Origin: Leptospira johnsonii
GTDB taxonomy: Bacteria > Spirochaetota > Leptospiria > Leptospirales > Leptospiraceae
DNA length: 64,000 nucleotides
NCBI RefSeq assembly: GCF_003112675.1
Contig: NZ_BFAY01000011.1
Coordinates: 124,001 to 188,000, forward strand
Reading direction: 5' to 3'
In this document: piece by piece, positions 18,722-30,066 of the stretch
How positions within the stretch are numbered: position 1 is the first letter of the stretch
Layout of the letters: each line of letters begins with the position of its first letter
The notes under the pieces: generated by a model
Databases searched by the model: none
What the model saw: the letters and a program-made list of their open reading frames with translations, nothing else
Told to the model about the DNA's origin: nothing
Translations under genes and position numbers: made by a program

Positions 18722-20304
18722 TTTTTCTCTCCGTCTGAATTGATCAGATCACCTACAGTCAAATTTCGGGGTGTGAAATATTTTTGGGCGACTCTCTTGA
18801 TATCATCCGGAGTTACCCTATCCAAACGTGCATAATCGTCGAAAATTTCTGTCCAATCCCCGGCCACCAATTCGTAATAAGTAAGAACATCTGCGAGTTT
18901 TGAATTACTGTTTAAACCTCTGATATAATCAGCAACGATCTGGTTTTTGATCTTTGCCAGTTCCTCTTCGGTAACCGCATCTTTTTTGAGAGTTTCAATC
19001 TCTTCTAAAATAGAAGATTCGATCTTATCCGGGTCTGCTCCTCTTACATTCGTCACATAGATCGCGAAAAGATTTGCGTATCTTTCTCCCGGCTCTCCAG
19101 TCCAACAAGCCACTCTTTGGGCAAGTTTGTCCCTAAGAACAAGTCTTTTGTACAATCTTCCTGTCTCTCCCTGAGATAAGATCGCATCTATCAATTCCAA
19201 AACCGGTCGATCAGAATGAGGAGAAGCAGGAGTCAACCAACCCATTACCTTCATAGGACCGGAAGAATGTTTTACACTCACTCTCCTAGTCTCATGATCA
19301 AAACTTTCTGGCTCATGAGAAAGTTTAGGAGAAGGTCCATCCGGAATATCTTCGAAATATTTCCGAACTAATGTTTCAGTCTTATCAAAATCAAGATCTC
19401 CTACGATCCCGATCGCCATTTTATGTGGTCTATAATTCTTTTTGAAAAATTCTTCCGTTTTATCTATATCTAAAAAAGGGAGATTAGCTTCGTAACCGAT
19501 CACAGGCATTCCGTAAGAATGTTTCGGGAAAGCGGCACCTAAAAATTTTTCTCTTAGGATCCCCATTCCTTGGTTTTCCACTCTCATCCTGCGCTCTTCC
19601 AGGACCACGTCCCTTTCAGTATAATATTCTCTTAATATAGGATCTTTTAATCTATCCGATTCCAGCTTAGCCCAGATCTCTAATCTATTTGCAGGAAGCA
19701 AAATTTGGTAATTTGTAACATCATTCGTAGTGTATGCGTTAAAGCCGGTGCCGCCATTCTTTTCGTAAATATAAGAGTCCTCGTTGGAAACCACAAACTT
19801 ACGATGGAGCTCCAACAAATTTTTAAATCTAATCTCTAAAATATTTTTGTCTTTGATCAGTTTTTCCGGAACAGGTTCACCTTTTGCGGCCAATTCCCTT
19901 TCTTGCAGACGATAAGAATCTAAACGTTTTCCCCAAACACGGATCTGCTCCAGATATACTTTTTCTTTTTGAGCATCGGTGACCCCAATATTCTTTGTGC
20001 CCTTAAAAAGCATATGCTCTAAAAGGTGAGCCGTTCCTGCGATCTCTGGAGTTTCATCCGCAGCTCCTACCAAAAATTTGGTATAAACCGCAACAGTAGG
20101 GGAATCCGCTCTCTTCATCATAAGAAGCCTGATCCCATTCTTCAGAGTCACCTTCTTTACTCTGGACTCCAAATTGGTTCGGATCTCTGAGAAGATGTCT
20201 TCGTTGGCGAAGGTTTCGAGGTTTATAAAAATGCAAAGAGTGAAAAACAAAAAGCTAAAACGAGAAATGACGGACTTGGAAAGGTATTCCCACATAACCA
20301 ACAA
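18718..20304 (-). CDS. M16-family zinc metallopeptidase (active subunit)
   Basis: A 528-residue exported protease with the inverted zinc motif HLLEH (His93, Glu96, His97) in GTAHLLEHMLFKGT, and ERDVVLEERRM further on, which provides the distal metal-binding Glu region. A signal segment precedes it. The start is probably the TTG at 20304, because AAGGG lies 5 nt upstream; the ATG at 20295 is 14 nt from that site. It is the first gene of a four-gene coupled operon with the inactive M16 partner, the metallo-beta-lactamase protein and the methyltransferase. Confidence 0.92.
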   Translation of the reverse strand: MLVMWEYLSKSVISRFSFLFFTLCIFINLETFANEDIFSEIRTNLESRVKKVTLKNGIRLLMMKRADSPTVAVYTKFLVGAADETPEIAGTAHLLEHMLFKGTKNIGVTDAQKEKVYLEQIRVWGKRLDSYRLQERELAAKGEPVPEKLIKDKNILEIRFKNLLELHRKFVVSNEDSYIYEKNGGTGFNAYTTNDVTNYQILLPANRLEIWAKLESDRLKDPILREYYTERDVVLEERRMRVENQGMGILREKFLGAAFPKHSYGMPVIGYEANLPFLDIDKTEEFFKKNYRPHKMAIGIVGDLDFDKTETLVRKYFEDIPDGPSPKLSHEPESFDHETRRVSVKHSSGPMKVMGWLTPASPHSDRPVLELIDAILSQGETGRLYKRLVLRDKLAQRVACWTGEPGERYANLFAIYVTNVRGADPDKIESSILEEIETLKKDAVTEEELAKIKNQIVADYIRGLNSNSKLADVLTYYELVAGDWTEIFDDYARLDRVTPDDIKRVAQKYFTPRNLTVGDLINSDGEKK

Positions 20305-20390
20305 GATTTCCCTTAAAAGTTATGTTGTCCAGAAGATACCGGGAAAAAATCCCGCTGGTTTTTGTAGAGGGGAGCTTTAAACTAGGAACT

Positions 20391-21011
20391 ATGTTGCGGG
20401 TTTTGTCGGTCTTATTCCTGACATTTTTCTTGGGTTATTGTGAACCTGCAGATCCAGAATACAGAAGAAAGGTTTGGGATAATTTAAGCGACTCTGGTTT
20501 TATCTCTCATGATTATTTCCAAGTGGTGGTGACAGTTCCTGTCCCGAATCAGGAAAAACCTCTCTTAACGTTGCGAGAAGATTGTAAAGCAAGAGCAATC
20601 CGCAAAAGAGATGAGATGTCCGTAAACTTGCTCTTAGCTCAGGTTTCGGAAGAAAGAAAAACTTGGATCGGGGTTGGGGTCAATTCTACCGTTCCCAAAT
20701 ATGAGCCACTTCCAGGGCCACCTCAAGCAGTTCGAACCAAATCCAATTCTCCTATGGGTACAGCTTCTATAGCTACCCAAAACATACAGGCCCCGGTAGA
20801 AGACGATTCTCCGGAAGAAAAAAAAGAAAAGAAGAAGACGGAAATCGTAAATGCGGATTATTTAACCTACCGAGCTTCTTTCGCTTGGCTTTTGGATAAA
20901 CTGTTCTTATACAGAGAAGATTATAGCGACCCTAAGAGTTGTACTTTTGTTTTTAGGGTTGTGGATGCGGATTTACTTAAGCGAACCTTAGAATCTAAAC
21001 TAATTCCATAA
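20391..21011 (+). CDS. Putative lipoprotein with QVVV-type repeat domain
   Basis: A 206-residue protein from the ATG at 20391 with AGGA upstream. The signal peptide ends in FFLGYC, a loose lipobox. Next come a domain with GFISHDYFQVVVTV and a following RAIRKRDEM helix, then an acidic/lysine linker (EEKKEKKKTE) and a C-terminal helical part. The GFIS-x4-(Y/F)-QVVV element is shared with the next gene, so the two are probably paralogues. It resembles small LPP20-type lipoprotein domains, but the function is unknown. Confidence 0.82.
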   Translation: MLRVLSVLFLTFFLGYCEPADPEYRRKVWDNLSDSGFISHDYFQVVVTVPVPNQEKPLLTLREDCKARAIRKRDEMSVNLLLAQVSEERKTWIGVGVNSTVPKYEPLPGPPQAVRTKSNSPMGTASIATQNIQAPVEDDSPEEKKEKKKTEIVNADYLTYRASFAWLLDKLFLYREDYSDPKSCTFVFRVVDADLLKRTLESKLIP

Positions 21012-21028
21012 CAAAGGAATCTAACGCT

Positions 21029-21448
21029 ATGCCTACAAAAACAATCTTCGCGTTACTGATCGTTTCTCTCATTTCCGTATGTAAAACGCCTCAAACGGAA
21101 GAACCTAAAAAAGAAACCCCTAAGAATGTAGCGGAAGAATCCGCTCCGACCGAAGACGACCAATTCGTAAAAGCAACCGAAGGTTTTATCAGCTCTTCTA
21201 CGTATCAAGTTGTTGTGTCTTCTCTGGATGGGAACGAAAGCGAGGCATTGGATCTAGCCAAAAAAAGGGCCTTAAATCTTTTTATAGCGGAGAAGGGAGA
21301 CTCATTCCGTCCAACCGACAGAAAATTCCTGAAAGAACTTGTAGATTCCAAGGGCAAATTCGTAAAAGTTTCCAAGCCGATCAATGGAAAGACATATTAT
21401 CTATTTCATGTATCTCAACCGGATCTCAAGATCGAAATCAAGAAATGA
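21029..21448 (+). CDS. Putative lipoprotein, paralogue of upstream gene
   Basis: A 139-residue protein, 17 bp downstream of the related gene. The signal peptide ends in LISVC followed by KTPQTEEPKK. The mature part has GFISSSTYQVVVSS followed by an alpha-helical ALDLAKKRALNLF segment, aligning with the neighbour. It is followed by a palindrome and a clear terminator, so the pair forms one short operon. No function is assigned. Confidence 0.82.
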   Translation: MPTKTIFALLIVSLISVCKTPQTEEPKKETPKNVAEESAPTEDDQFVKATEGFISSSTYQVVVSSLDGNESEALDLAKKRALNLFIAEKGDSFRPTDRKFLKELVDSKGKFVKVSKPINGKTYYLFHVSQPDLKIEIKK

Positions 21449-21461
21449 TAGGACCTTATTC

Positions 21462-21475
21462 GTAGGAACTCCTAC
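21462..21475. repeat. Short palindrome GTAGGA-AC-TCCTAC
   Basis: A perfect 6-bp inverted repeat with a 2-bp spacer lies just after a stop codon. From memory, similar GTAGGAGTTCCTAC-type palindromes occur in Leptospira intergenic DNA, so it may be a dispersed repeat. An imperfect relative (GTAGGAACTACTAC) lies at the end of the flavin-reductase-like gene near 58557. Confidence 0.5.
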
Positions 21476-21503
21476 AAAGGGATCTTAAAACAAATCCAAA
21501 TAA

Positions 21504-21528
21504 AAAAAGCGGCTTTCGACCGCTTTTT
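21504..21528. terminator. Bidirectional intrinsic terminator
   Basis: AAAAAGCGG (21504-21512) pairs with CCGCTTTTT (21520-21528) around a 7-nt loop. The stem is GC-rich at its top and has an A-run and a T-run at its base, so it works on both strands. It separates the plus-strand lipoprotein pair from the convergent minus-strand gene ending at 21552. Confidence 0.88.
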
Positions 21529-21551
21529 CTTTCTAAACAAAATACATTCGA

Positions 21552-21947
21552 TTATTGTATAATTTCTTTTTGTAATATCTTTCCGGGGATGCAGATATTC
21601 CTGTTATAGTCGCAGTAGAAAATTTTTGCATGGATTTCCAGCTCACCTTTTCCTTCTAATTTCAATTGCATAGGTTCCACAGATTCGAAATATTCTTTTT
21701 TTCGGGTAGAAGTTTTACCTTTCAGTTTTAGCTCCGCAGAAACCACTTTTAATCCAGATCCAGGATTGAGTAAGATTCGATGTGGAGCTTCTTTTTGGAT
21801 CCCGAAATTTTCAGGATAGGCGACTTTCAAAAGATAAACGGAAGGAGAGGTTTTTTCTATCTTGAACTTGATCGGGTTTTCCTCCTCTGCCGAGAGCCCA
21901 GAGATCAAAAAAATAGAAATAATTGCGAGAAATATAAAACGTTTCAT
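21552..21947 (-). CDS. Exported protein resembling the DsbD N-terminal domain
   Basis: A 131-residue protein with a signal peptide (FLAIISIFLISGLSA). The mature part is beta-rich and ends in KIFYCDYNRNICIPGK, whose two Cys flank a short loop as in the N-terminal thiol-disulfide domain of DsbD and related periplasmic redox proteins. The membrane and thioredoxin parts of DsbD are absent. A periplasmic thiol-exchange role is possible but not shown. Confidence 0.72.
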   Translation of the reverse strand: MKRFIFLAIISIFLISGLSAEEENPIKFKIEKTSPSVYLLKVAYPENFGIQKEAPHRILLNPGSGLKVVSAELKLKGKTSTRKKEYFESVEPMQLKLEGKGELEIHAKIFYCDYNRNICIPGKILQKEIIQ

Positions 21948-22006
21948 ACCTAAATTAGACCCTTATCGTTTCAGAATGTTTTGTCAAGCCGCCTGAAAAA
22001 AATCCA

Positions 22007-22501
22007 TTAACCTTTAAAGTTCTGGAATTGAACGTCGAAAGGAAGATCCGCAGATTTCAAGAGTTTCATAATCTCCTGAAGATCATCCTTCTTCTTTCCT
22101 TGGATCCTAACACAATTCCCCATGATGGTAGGGATCACTTTCAGTTTAGAATCTTTTACGATCTTAGTGATCTCTTTAGTCTGTTCTTTTTCGAGACCGT
22201 TACGTATTTTCACTTTCATTCGGACGGTATTGCCTGTAGCAGGTTCCAATTTGGATTTAAAATCGAAAGACTTAAGACCGAGCCCTCTTTTTGCCATCTT
22301 GTTGATCAGTACATCGATCACACTTTCCAACTTTGCTTCATTGTCTGATATTAGGATCAGATTTTCCTCTTCTAGTTTGATCTCGGACTTGGATCCTTTA
22401 AAGTCGAATCTGTTCTTGATCTCGGCGATCGCTTGGGTAACCGCGTTTTGTAATTCAGGTTTATCTATTTCGGAAACAACATCGAATGATGGATCGCTCA
22501 T
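22007..22501 (-). CDS. yajQ: YajQ family nucleotide-binding protein
   Basis: A 164-residue protein matching YajQ/DUF520 over its whole length: MSDPSFDVVSEID at the start, RFDFKGSKSEI, then KVIPTIMGNCVRIQGKKKDDLQ. YajQ-like proteins have two ferredoxin-like domains, and some bind cyclic di-GMP or nucleic acid. It follows alaS with only 1 bp between stop and start, so the two are co-transcribed. Confidence 0.93.
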   Translation of the reverse strand: MSDPSFDVVSEIDKPELQNAVTQAIAEIKNRFDFKGSKSEIKLEEENLILISDNEAKLESVIDVLINKMAKRGLGLKSFDFKSKLEPATGNTVRMKVKIRNGLEKEQTKEITKIVKDSKLKVIPTIMGNCVRIQGKKKDDLQEIMKLLKSADLPFDVQFQNFKG

Positions 22502-22502
22502 T

Positions 22503-25262
<2,760 letters not shown>

Positions 25263-25281
25263 GTAACCCCTAAAAACAGAA

Positions 25282-25318
25282 AATGCCCGAGGTCTTGTTG
25301 GCAAGAACTTCAGGCATT
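25282..25318 (-). terminator. Intrinsic terminator after rplM-rpsI
   Basis: On the minus strand AATGCC (25318-25313) pairs with GGCATT (25287-25282) at the base of a long stem with a few mismatches and a 4-nt loop. It is followed by TTTTCTGTTTTT (25281-25270). It lies between the rpsI stop and the alaS start and should end most transcripts of the ribosomal operon. Confidence 0.82.
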
Positions 25319-25345
25319 CCCAAAAAAAGATCTAAAAAGCGTAAA

Positions 25346-25744
25346 TTAACGTTTAGAGAACTGAGTTCCTCTACGTGCTTTGTGTAGACCGTATTTCTTG
25401 CGCTCCACCATACGTGGGTCACGAGTCAGAAGGCCTTCTTTTTTAACAGTCGGTCTGAACTCGGGATTATAACGGCAGATCACTCTTGCAAGTGCGTGAC
25501 GGATCGCTCCGACTTGCCCGATGATCCCTCCTCCGGAAACGTTTACCTTAAGATCGAACTTTTCGGAAACATTCATCAGAGTTAAAGCAGTTAATGCTTC
25601 TTTAATATTAGAGCGGCTGTTTTGAAGATAGTCTTTGTAATCCTTATCATTGATTACAATTTTGCCGGAACCTTCTTTTAATTTTACACGGGCGATCGCG
25701 TTCTTGCGACGACCTACTGCCCAGATTTCCTTGGCGGTTGCCAT
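25346..25744 (-). CDS. rpsI: 30S ribosomal protein S9
   Basis: A 132-residue protein with S9 hallmarks: [15 protein letters not shown] at the N-terminus, [21 protein letters not shown] in the middle, and the basic C-terminal tail [20 protein letters not shown] ending in QFSKR, which reaches the P-site tRNA. It is 13 bp downstream of rplM in the usual L13-S9 operon. Confidence 0.98.
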   Translation of the reverse strand: MATAKEIWAVGRRKNAIARVKLKEGSGKIVINDKDYKDYLQNSRSNIKEALTALTLMNVSEKFDLKVNVSGGGIIGQVGAIRHALARVICRYNPEFRPTVKKEGLLTRDPRMVERKKYGLHKARRGTQFSKR

Positions 25745-25757
25745 ATTCTAATATCTC

Positions 25758-26207
25758 CTAGAGTTCCAGTTTGATCGGCTTTTGGGCGCCGAGATTATGC
25801 TCGGTTCCTGGGAAAATCCTAAAATGAGTTAACATTTCAGCACCGAGTTTGCTTTTTGGAAGCATACCTTTTACTGCTTCATACAGGATTTTTTCAGGTT
25901 GTTTCACTCTCATGTTTTGGAGAGTAGTAGCAGTCATACCACCCGGATAACGAGAGTGATGGAAATATTCTTTTTGAGTCTCTTTATTTCCAGTCACAGC
26001 TACCTTAGCAGCATTGATAACGACGATATTATCCCCACAATCTACGTGGGGAGTAAAAGTAGGTTTATGTTTACCGCGGAGTCTGTGTGCAATTTCCGAA
26101 GCGAGACGACCTAAGGTTTTGCCTTCAGCGTCGACTACGTACCAAGCTTTATTAGCTTGTTCCTTTTTTAAGGAAGGAGTTCTATGCGGTTTAGATACGA
26201 TTGGCAT
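25758..26207 (-). CDS. rplM: 50S ribosomal protein L13
   Basis: A 149-residue protein matching L13: [18 protein letters not shown], then [20 protein letters not shown], then HHSRYPGGM and the C-terminal [10 protein letters not shown] short extra N-terminal segment ([16 protein letters not shown]) precedes the conserved start. It is first in the L13-S9 operon on the minus strand. Confidence 0.97.
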   Translation of the reverse strand: MPIVSKPHRTPSLKKEQANKAWYVVDAEGKTLGRLASEIAHRLRGKHKPTFTPHVDCGDNIVVINAAKVAVTGNKETQKEYFHHSRYPGGMTATTLQNMRVKQPEKILYEAVKGMLPKSKLGAEMLTHFRIFPGTEHNLGAQKPIKLEL

Positions 26208-26274
26208 GGGTATGTCCTGTATTGGCCAATTTCGCGTACCGGCCTAAGGGGTCAAGGAAATACGGACAAAATTA

Positions 26275-27090
26275 CTAAAAACCAAGGCTAAAACTTGCTT
26301 CTGCGCCCCAGCCCACTTTGCCAGCAGACCAGTCCGGTCTAGGTACAACTGTCCAAGCTACAGGATTGGGAGAAGCCCCCTGCTCCCAAGATTTTCCGAG
26401 GAAATATGTCCGGACCAATTGGGCCAGATACACTCCTCCCAGCACATACACGGAAGTATTATAAGCTTGGACGGAACTTTCGTAATCTGCCCTCGCGCTC
26501 GGGACTACGGTTAGAAGGTAGAAGTTCGCAATTCCACCTCCGTAGATCAATGCCCCCGTACTGCTACTCTTGGAAACTGCGTCGTCGTATTTACTCTTTG
26601 CTGATTCTGCTTCGGATCTGGAATATCCTGCGTATGCCAAGCTACCGAGGAAGGCCCCGCCCGTAATCTTAGCTTCCAATTTATTGTCAGTATACCATTG
26701 TCCCCAACCAGGCAGAATCGCAGAACGCCAGACTGCGCTCCATCTACTCCTGCTCGGTTCGTTGGAAGTGGGAGGTGGAATGACCTGGACAGGCTCCTCA
26801 ACTACTTGAGGGTTTTCCTGGACTTTCTTCTCTTCTTCCTTACGGATGCGGTTCTCTTCTTCTCTTGTGATATCTTTATAAATAATCTTTAATATATCTC
26901 TTTTGTTAATGGTCTGTTTGCCCGAGTCGGATTGAACAGTGATCGTCTTCTCGTTTTGGCCTACTACATTACCGATTACCTTGCCTCCCTTGCGAAGAAG
27001 AATGGTCTGATCGGCAAATAATAGGCTTGGAGTTAGTACCATTGCCAATAGGAAAAAAATTATAGAACGAGCTTTAAGGTTTGGACGCAT
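26275..27090 (-). CDS. Exported DUF5683-like protein
   Basis: A 271-residue protein with a signal peptide (FFLLAMVLTPSLLFA). An N-terminal beta domain, ILLRKGGKVIGNVVGQNEK, resembles sequences often found in spirochaete and Bacteroidetes envelope proteins. An acidic coiled stretch (EEENRIRKEEEKK) and a Pro-rich linker follow. The C-terminal DUF5683-like module has WRSAILPGWGQWYTDN and two hydrophobic hairpins. An envelope location is likely; the function is unknown. Confidence 0.8.
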   Translation of the reverse strand: MRPNLKARSIIFFLLAMVLTPSLLFADQTILLRKGGKVIGNVVGQNEKTITVQSDSGKQTINKRDILKIIYKDITREEENRIRKEEEKKVQENPQVVEEPVQVIPPPTSNEPSRSRWSAVWRSAILPGWGQWYTDNKLEAKITGGAFLGSLAYAGYSRSEAESAKSKYDDAVSKSSSTGALIYGGGIANFYLLTVVPSARADYESSVQAYNTSVYVLGGVYLAQLVRTYFLGKSWEQGASPNPVAWTVVPRPDWSAGKVGWGAEASFSLGF

Positions 27091-27181
27091 CTTGGCAGAA
27101 GGAAAAACTTTCTGACAATTTAGTCAAGTGGGAATGAGAAATTCCTTGAACTTTGTATAGCCCTTTAAGGAGTGTTATATT

Positions 27182-27868
27182 ATGCGAAGTCGCTCATTTT
27201 TCCTAATAGTCTTTTTATATTCTTCCCTTTATTACAATTGTTTGGGTGGAAAAACCTGTTCCGACGAGGATAAAAGTTGTAGTACCCAAGCCTTACTTAC
27301 CTCTGCGTTCTCCGTTCCAGAAGGGATCTATGTCTATTCTACGAACGCGAAGTACCAAGGTAATCTTGCTGCTTACGGATCCACTCTGGAAATAAGCGGG
27401 CAAAATATATGCAGAGGAGAAAAATTATTTTCCTCTCTTGTAAATCAATTTTGTCCGGATGTATGGGCGCTTATATCGACCGTGTCAGTAGCTCTATATA
27501 ATTATAACACATCCTATTCTGTTCCGGCCGGCCTCCCTGTTTACGGACCGACAGGAGGTATACTTGCCTCCAACTGGGATAATTTTGTCGTTAATGGCGG
27601 TACCCAGTTACTCCAATCCTTGGCAAGTGCAGGTTTAGGAACCGAAGATTTTTGGAGCTATTCCGCCCAAGGCGGGGGACTTGCAGGAAACGATTGTAGC
27701 CAAGGTACGGATAAGACTTCGGAATTTTTCGGGGCAATTGGGTCCGCAACGACTACGAATACTGATTGGCTAAGTCAAAACGGAGAGACTACAGTCTCAT
27801 GCGATACAAGTCATCGAGTACTTTGTATTTGTTTCACGCCGGATAGCAGTTCTCAACAAGCTCAGTAA
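27182..27868 (+). CDS. DUF1554-like (endostatin-like) lipoprotein, array copy 1
   Basis: A 228-residue protein with AAGGAG ten bases before the ATG. The signal peptide ends in YYNC-LGGKTCSDEDKSCS, giving a lipid Cys followed by the array's C-S-x-x-D-x-x-C motif. The C-terminal domain has GIYVYST, YQGNLAAYG, ICRGEK, a PVYGPTGGILASNWDNF segment, AGLGTEDFWSY and a final VLCICF. This order is that of the Leptospira DUF1554/LenA-type endostatin-like domain (C-type-lectin-like fold). Some Len proteins bind host extracellular matrix or factor H; whether these do is unknown. It is first in a five-gene tandem array. Confidence 0.85.
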   Translation: MRSRSFFLIVFLYSSLYYNCLGGKTCSDEDKSCSTQALLTSAFSVPEGIYVYSTNAKYQGNLAAYGSTLEISGQNICRGEKLFSSLVNQFCPDVWALISTVSVALYNYNTSYSVPAGLPVYGPTGGILASNWDNFVVNGGTQLLQSLASAGLGTEDFWSYSAQGGGLAGNDCSQGTDKTSEFFGAIGSATTTNTDWLSQNGETTVSCDTSHRVLCICFTPDSSSQQAQ

Positions 27869-27911
27869 ATTATTTCTTGCAAAAGCCACCCATTCGGTCT
27901 TTAATCGTGCG

Positions 27912-28541
27912 GTGAAATTTCTTGCCTGGTTATCTTTCTTCGTGCTTTTTTTCTCAAGCTCCTGCATGAGTGATAAAACCTGTTCCTCAGAGGACAAAAG
28001 TTGCAGCTTTAATGAAATTTTGTATTCTTATATCTCCGTTCCCCCGGGAATCTATCTCTATTCTACCCAAAAGTCCTACCAAGGGAACTTAGCCGCGTAT
28101 GGGCCAGATCTGCAGATAAGCCTCATGAATATCTGTGCGGAAGCGAGGCTTTTCGCTCAGACCATTTCTAATTGCGGGAATACTCTCCCTATGACTGCAA
28201 GTCCGACTAGTTCAGCAAACACTTATACCACCGATTTTTCTTTGGATGGGACTTTACCGGTAAGAGGAGCTCGAGGAGAATTAATTTTTAGCACATGGGA
28301 TCAGGTTTTCGCTTCTACTCCTACATTGTCTATGAGCCAAGCGGGAGTTACGACTGAAAAATTTTGGACTTTTGCCACCACTGGATGGGCATATTCTTCC
28401 AGTTCCTGCTTGAATGGTACTCTGATGGATAACGGAAATCTAGGAGTTACAGGAGATCCAAATGATATAAATTTAAGTTGGGGTTCCTTCGTAAATGAAA
28501 CCTGTGACCAATATCGAAAGGTTTTATGCATCTGTTATTGA
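27912..28541 (+). CDS. DUF1554-like lipoprotein, array copy 2
   Basis: A 209-residue protein read from a GTG at 27912, the only start that includes the signal peptide (WLSFFVLFFSSSC); no good ribosome-binding site is seen. After the lipid Cys comes MSDKTCSSEDKSCS. Shared motifs are GIYLYST, YQGNLAAYG, MNICAEARLF, LPVRGARGELIFSTWDQ, FWTFATTG, a Cys-rich end and VLCICY. It belongs with copies 1 and 3 as the 'GNLxxYG' subgroup. It lies 43 bp after copy 1. Confidence 0.84.
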   Translation: MKFLAWLSFFVLFFSSSCMSDKTCSSEDKSCSFNEILYSYISVPPGIYLYSTQKSYQGNLAAYGPDLQISLMNICAEARLFAQTISNCGNTLPMTASPTSSANTYTTDFSLDGTLPVRGARGELIFSTWDQVFASTPTLSMSQAGVTTEKFWTFATTGWAYSSSSCLNGTLMDNGNLGVTGDPNDINLSWGSFVNETCDQYRKVLCICY

Positions 28542-28596
28542 AGACTTTTTTTTCGTCTTAAGTTTTAGAGAATCGTTTACTTTCGGGAATTTTTAT

Positions 28597-29232
28597 ATGA
28601 ACAAAACATTTTACCTTTTTAGCTTCTTACTTTTATTTTCCAATGCTTGTATGTCTTCCGATGTCTGTTCGGATACGGACAAAGTATGCAATACGAAAGA
28701 ACAATTATTTTCTATCTTTTCCACTCCAAAGGGGATCTATTTGTATTCCACCCAAAGTTATCAAGGCGATCTGGCAAAATACGGATCCAGTTTGGAAGAT
28801 AGCCTCCATAATATCTGCACCAGCAATAAATTATTCTCTGCGATCACCGATTTTAGTTGTTCTAATGTTCTTCCGGTAGTTTCTACCTCCACACGTCCTC
28901 TTTACAATTTTGCAACGGATTATGGCTTACCTAATAGTACGGATTATCCAGTGAGAGGACCAAAGGGAGATATCATTGCCAATTCTTGGACGAATATGTT
29001 TCCCGGGCTACTGATCAGCTTGGAACAGGCGGGAGTGGTATCCCAAGAGTTTTGGACTTTCGCAGGTTCGGGGGGAGTTTATAATTCTGCGGACAATTGT
29101 ATTAACGGAACCAATACTGGTGCCGCAGGTGCCACTGGAGACCCTTTAGACAGCAGTAACGCTTGGTTGCAGGCGGGTGCGCCTGCGTGTAGTGAGTCGC
29201 ATCCGATAGTTTGCCTTTGTTATAGAAACTAA
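28597..29232 (+). CDS. DUF1554-like lipoprotein, array copy 3
   Basis: A 211-residue protein from the ATG at 28597. An upstream in-frame start at 28495 lies inside copy 2 and lacks a signal peptide at the right place. The lipobox LLLFSNAC is followed by MSSDVCSDTDKVC. Conserved elements are GIYLYST, YQGDLAKYG, HNICTSNKLF, YPVRGPKGDIIANSWTN, VVSQEFWTFAGSGG and IVCLCY. A weak hairpin follows at 29248-29277, so copies 1-3 may form one transcript. Confidence 0.85.
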   Translation: MNKTFYLFSFLLLFSNACMSSDVCSDTDKVCNTKEQLFSIFSTPKGIYLYSTQSYQGDLAKYGSSLEDSLHNICTSNKLFSAITDFSCSNVLPVVSTSTRPLYNFATDYGLPNSTDYPVRGPKGDIIANSWTNMFPGLLISLEQAGVVSQEFWTFAGSGGVYNSADNCINGTNTGAAGATGDPLDSSNAWLQAGAPACSESHPIVCLCYRN

Positions 29233-29247
29233 GTTAAGTCTCAAGAA

Positions 29248-29277
29248 TTCAGGCTTAAAAAGGATTTCGGGCCTGAA
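29248..29277. other. Possible weak hairpin dividing the lipoprotein array
   Basis: TTCAGGC (29248-29254) pairs with GCCTGAA (29271-29277); an alternative stem GATTTC/GAAATC (29263-29280) competes with it. No clean T-run follows. It sits in the 97-bp gap between copies 3 and 4, the widest gap of the array, so it could be a weak terminator or a leader structure. Confidence 0.35.
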
Positions 29278-29329
29278 ATCGATTTATAATTTCTTGCCTA
29301 TGGATTAACACAATATTACCCTTGGTTGG

Positions 29330-30001
29330 ATGACTCTTCGCATTCTTCCTGTTTTATTCTTTTGTGTACTATCTAACGCTTGTCTCTCCGATAAAACGTG
29401 TTCGGATGAGGACAGGACCTGCAGTCCTAAGGCAACTTTACTGAGTCTCCTAATTTCCGCTCCTGACGGAATTTATGTATACGCTACGAATACAAGCTAC
29501 AACGGAAATTTATCCGTTTTGGGAGCAGGCAACTTGGATTCTAGTTTGAATTTTATATGCGGCCAGCAACGGATTTTTTCAAACATCATAGATACAAAGT
29601 GCTCTAAATATGCTCCTTTAGTTTCTACTTCTCTTGTTGCCGCATCGTCACTTAACGCATTCTATTCGGATCTCCCTACTACTGGAGTTCCGATCCGTGG
29701 TCCATTCGGAACACAGATTGCCTTAGATTATGCCAACCTTTTTACAGTGGATCTAGAATATACTCTGTCAGCAGGTGGGCTAGGGGGCCTAACCTTTTGG
29801 AGTTTCGGAGATGGGAACGGTAATGCTGCTGCAGATACCTGTTCTAACGGAGAAGATGACGGCAGCTTATCTACCCTGGGTGCCACCGGAAATACCGCTT
29901 TAAAGAATCAAGCAAGCTGGTTTGCCACTGACATTCGAGGTTGCGCGGAATTACATAAAGTACTTTGTCTTTGTTACGTCCCTTCCTCCGGCGGCGGTTG
30001 A
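29330..30001 (+). CDS. DUF1554-like lipoprotein, array copy 4
   Basis: A 223-residue protein. The lipobox LFFCVLSNAC precedes LSDKTCSDEDRTCSPKA. It differs from copies 1-3 in having YNGNLSVLGAGNLDSSLNFIC and in a mid-segment PLVSTSLVAASSLNAFYSDL; copy 5 shares both, so these two form a second subgroup. The remaining motifs are PIRGPFGTQIALDYANLF, AGGLGGLTFWSFGDGNGN and the end VLCLCY. The Cys positions match the other copies, pointing to conserved disulfides in an exported lectin-like domain. Confidence 0.85.
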   Translation: MTLRILPVLFFCVLSNACLSDKTCSDEDRTCSPKATLLSLLISAPDGIYVYATNTSYNGNLSVLGAGNLDSSLNFICGQQRIFSNIIDTKCSKYAPLVSTSLVAASSLNAFYSDLPTTGVPIRGPFGTQIALDYANLFTVDLEYTLSAGGLGGLTFWSFGDGNGNAAADTCSNGEDDGSLSTLGATGNTALKNQASWFATDIRGCAELHKVLCLCYVPSSGGG

Positions 30002-30066
30002 TCTATTAGAACAATATTCTGAATTTTTAATATAATCGAAAGGATCCTCTGATAAGGAAAAATGTT

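Noticed and set aside
25263..25345. T-box or other leader riboswitch for alaS
   Set aside because: The hairpin followed by a T-run explains the region as an rpsI terminator, and no specifier loop or T-box sequence is seen.
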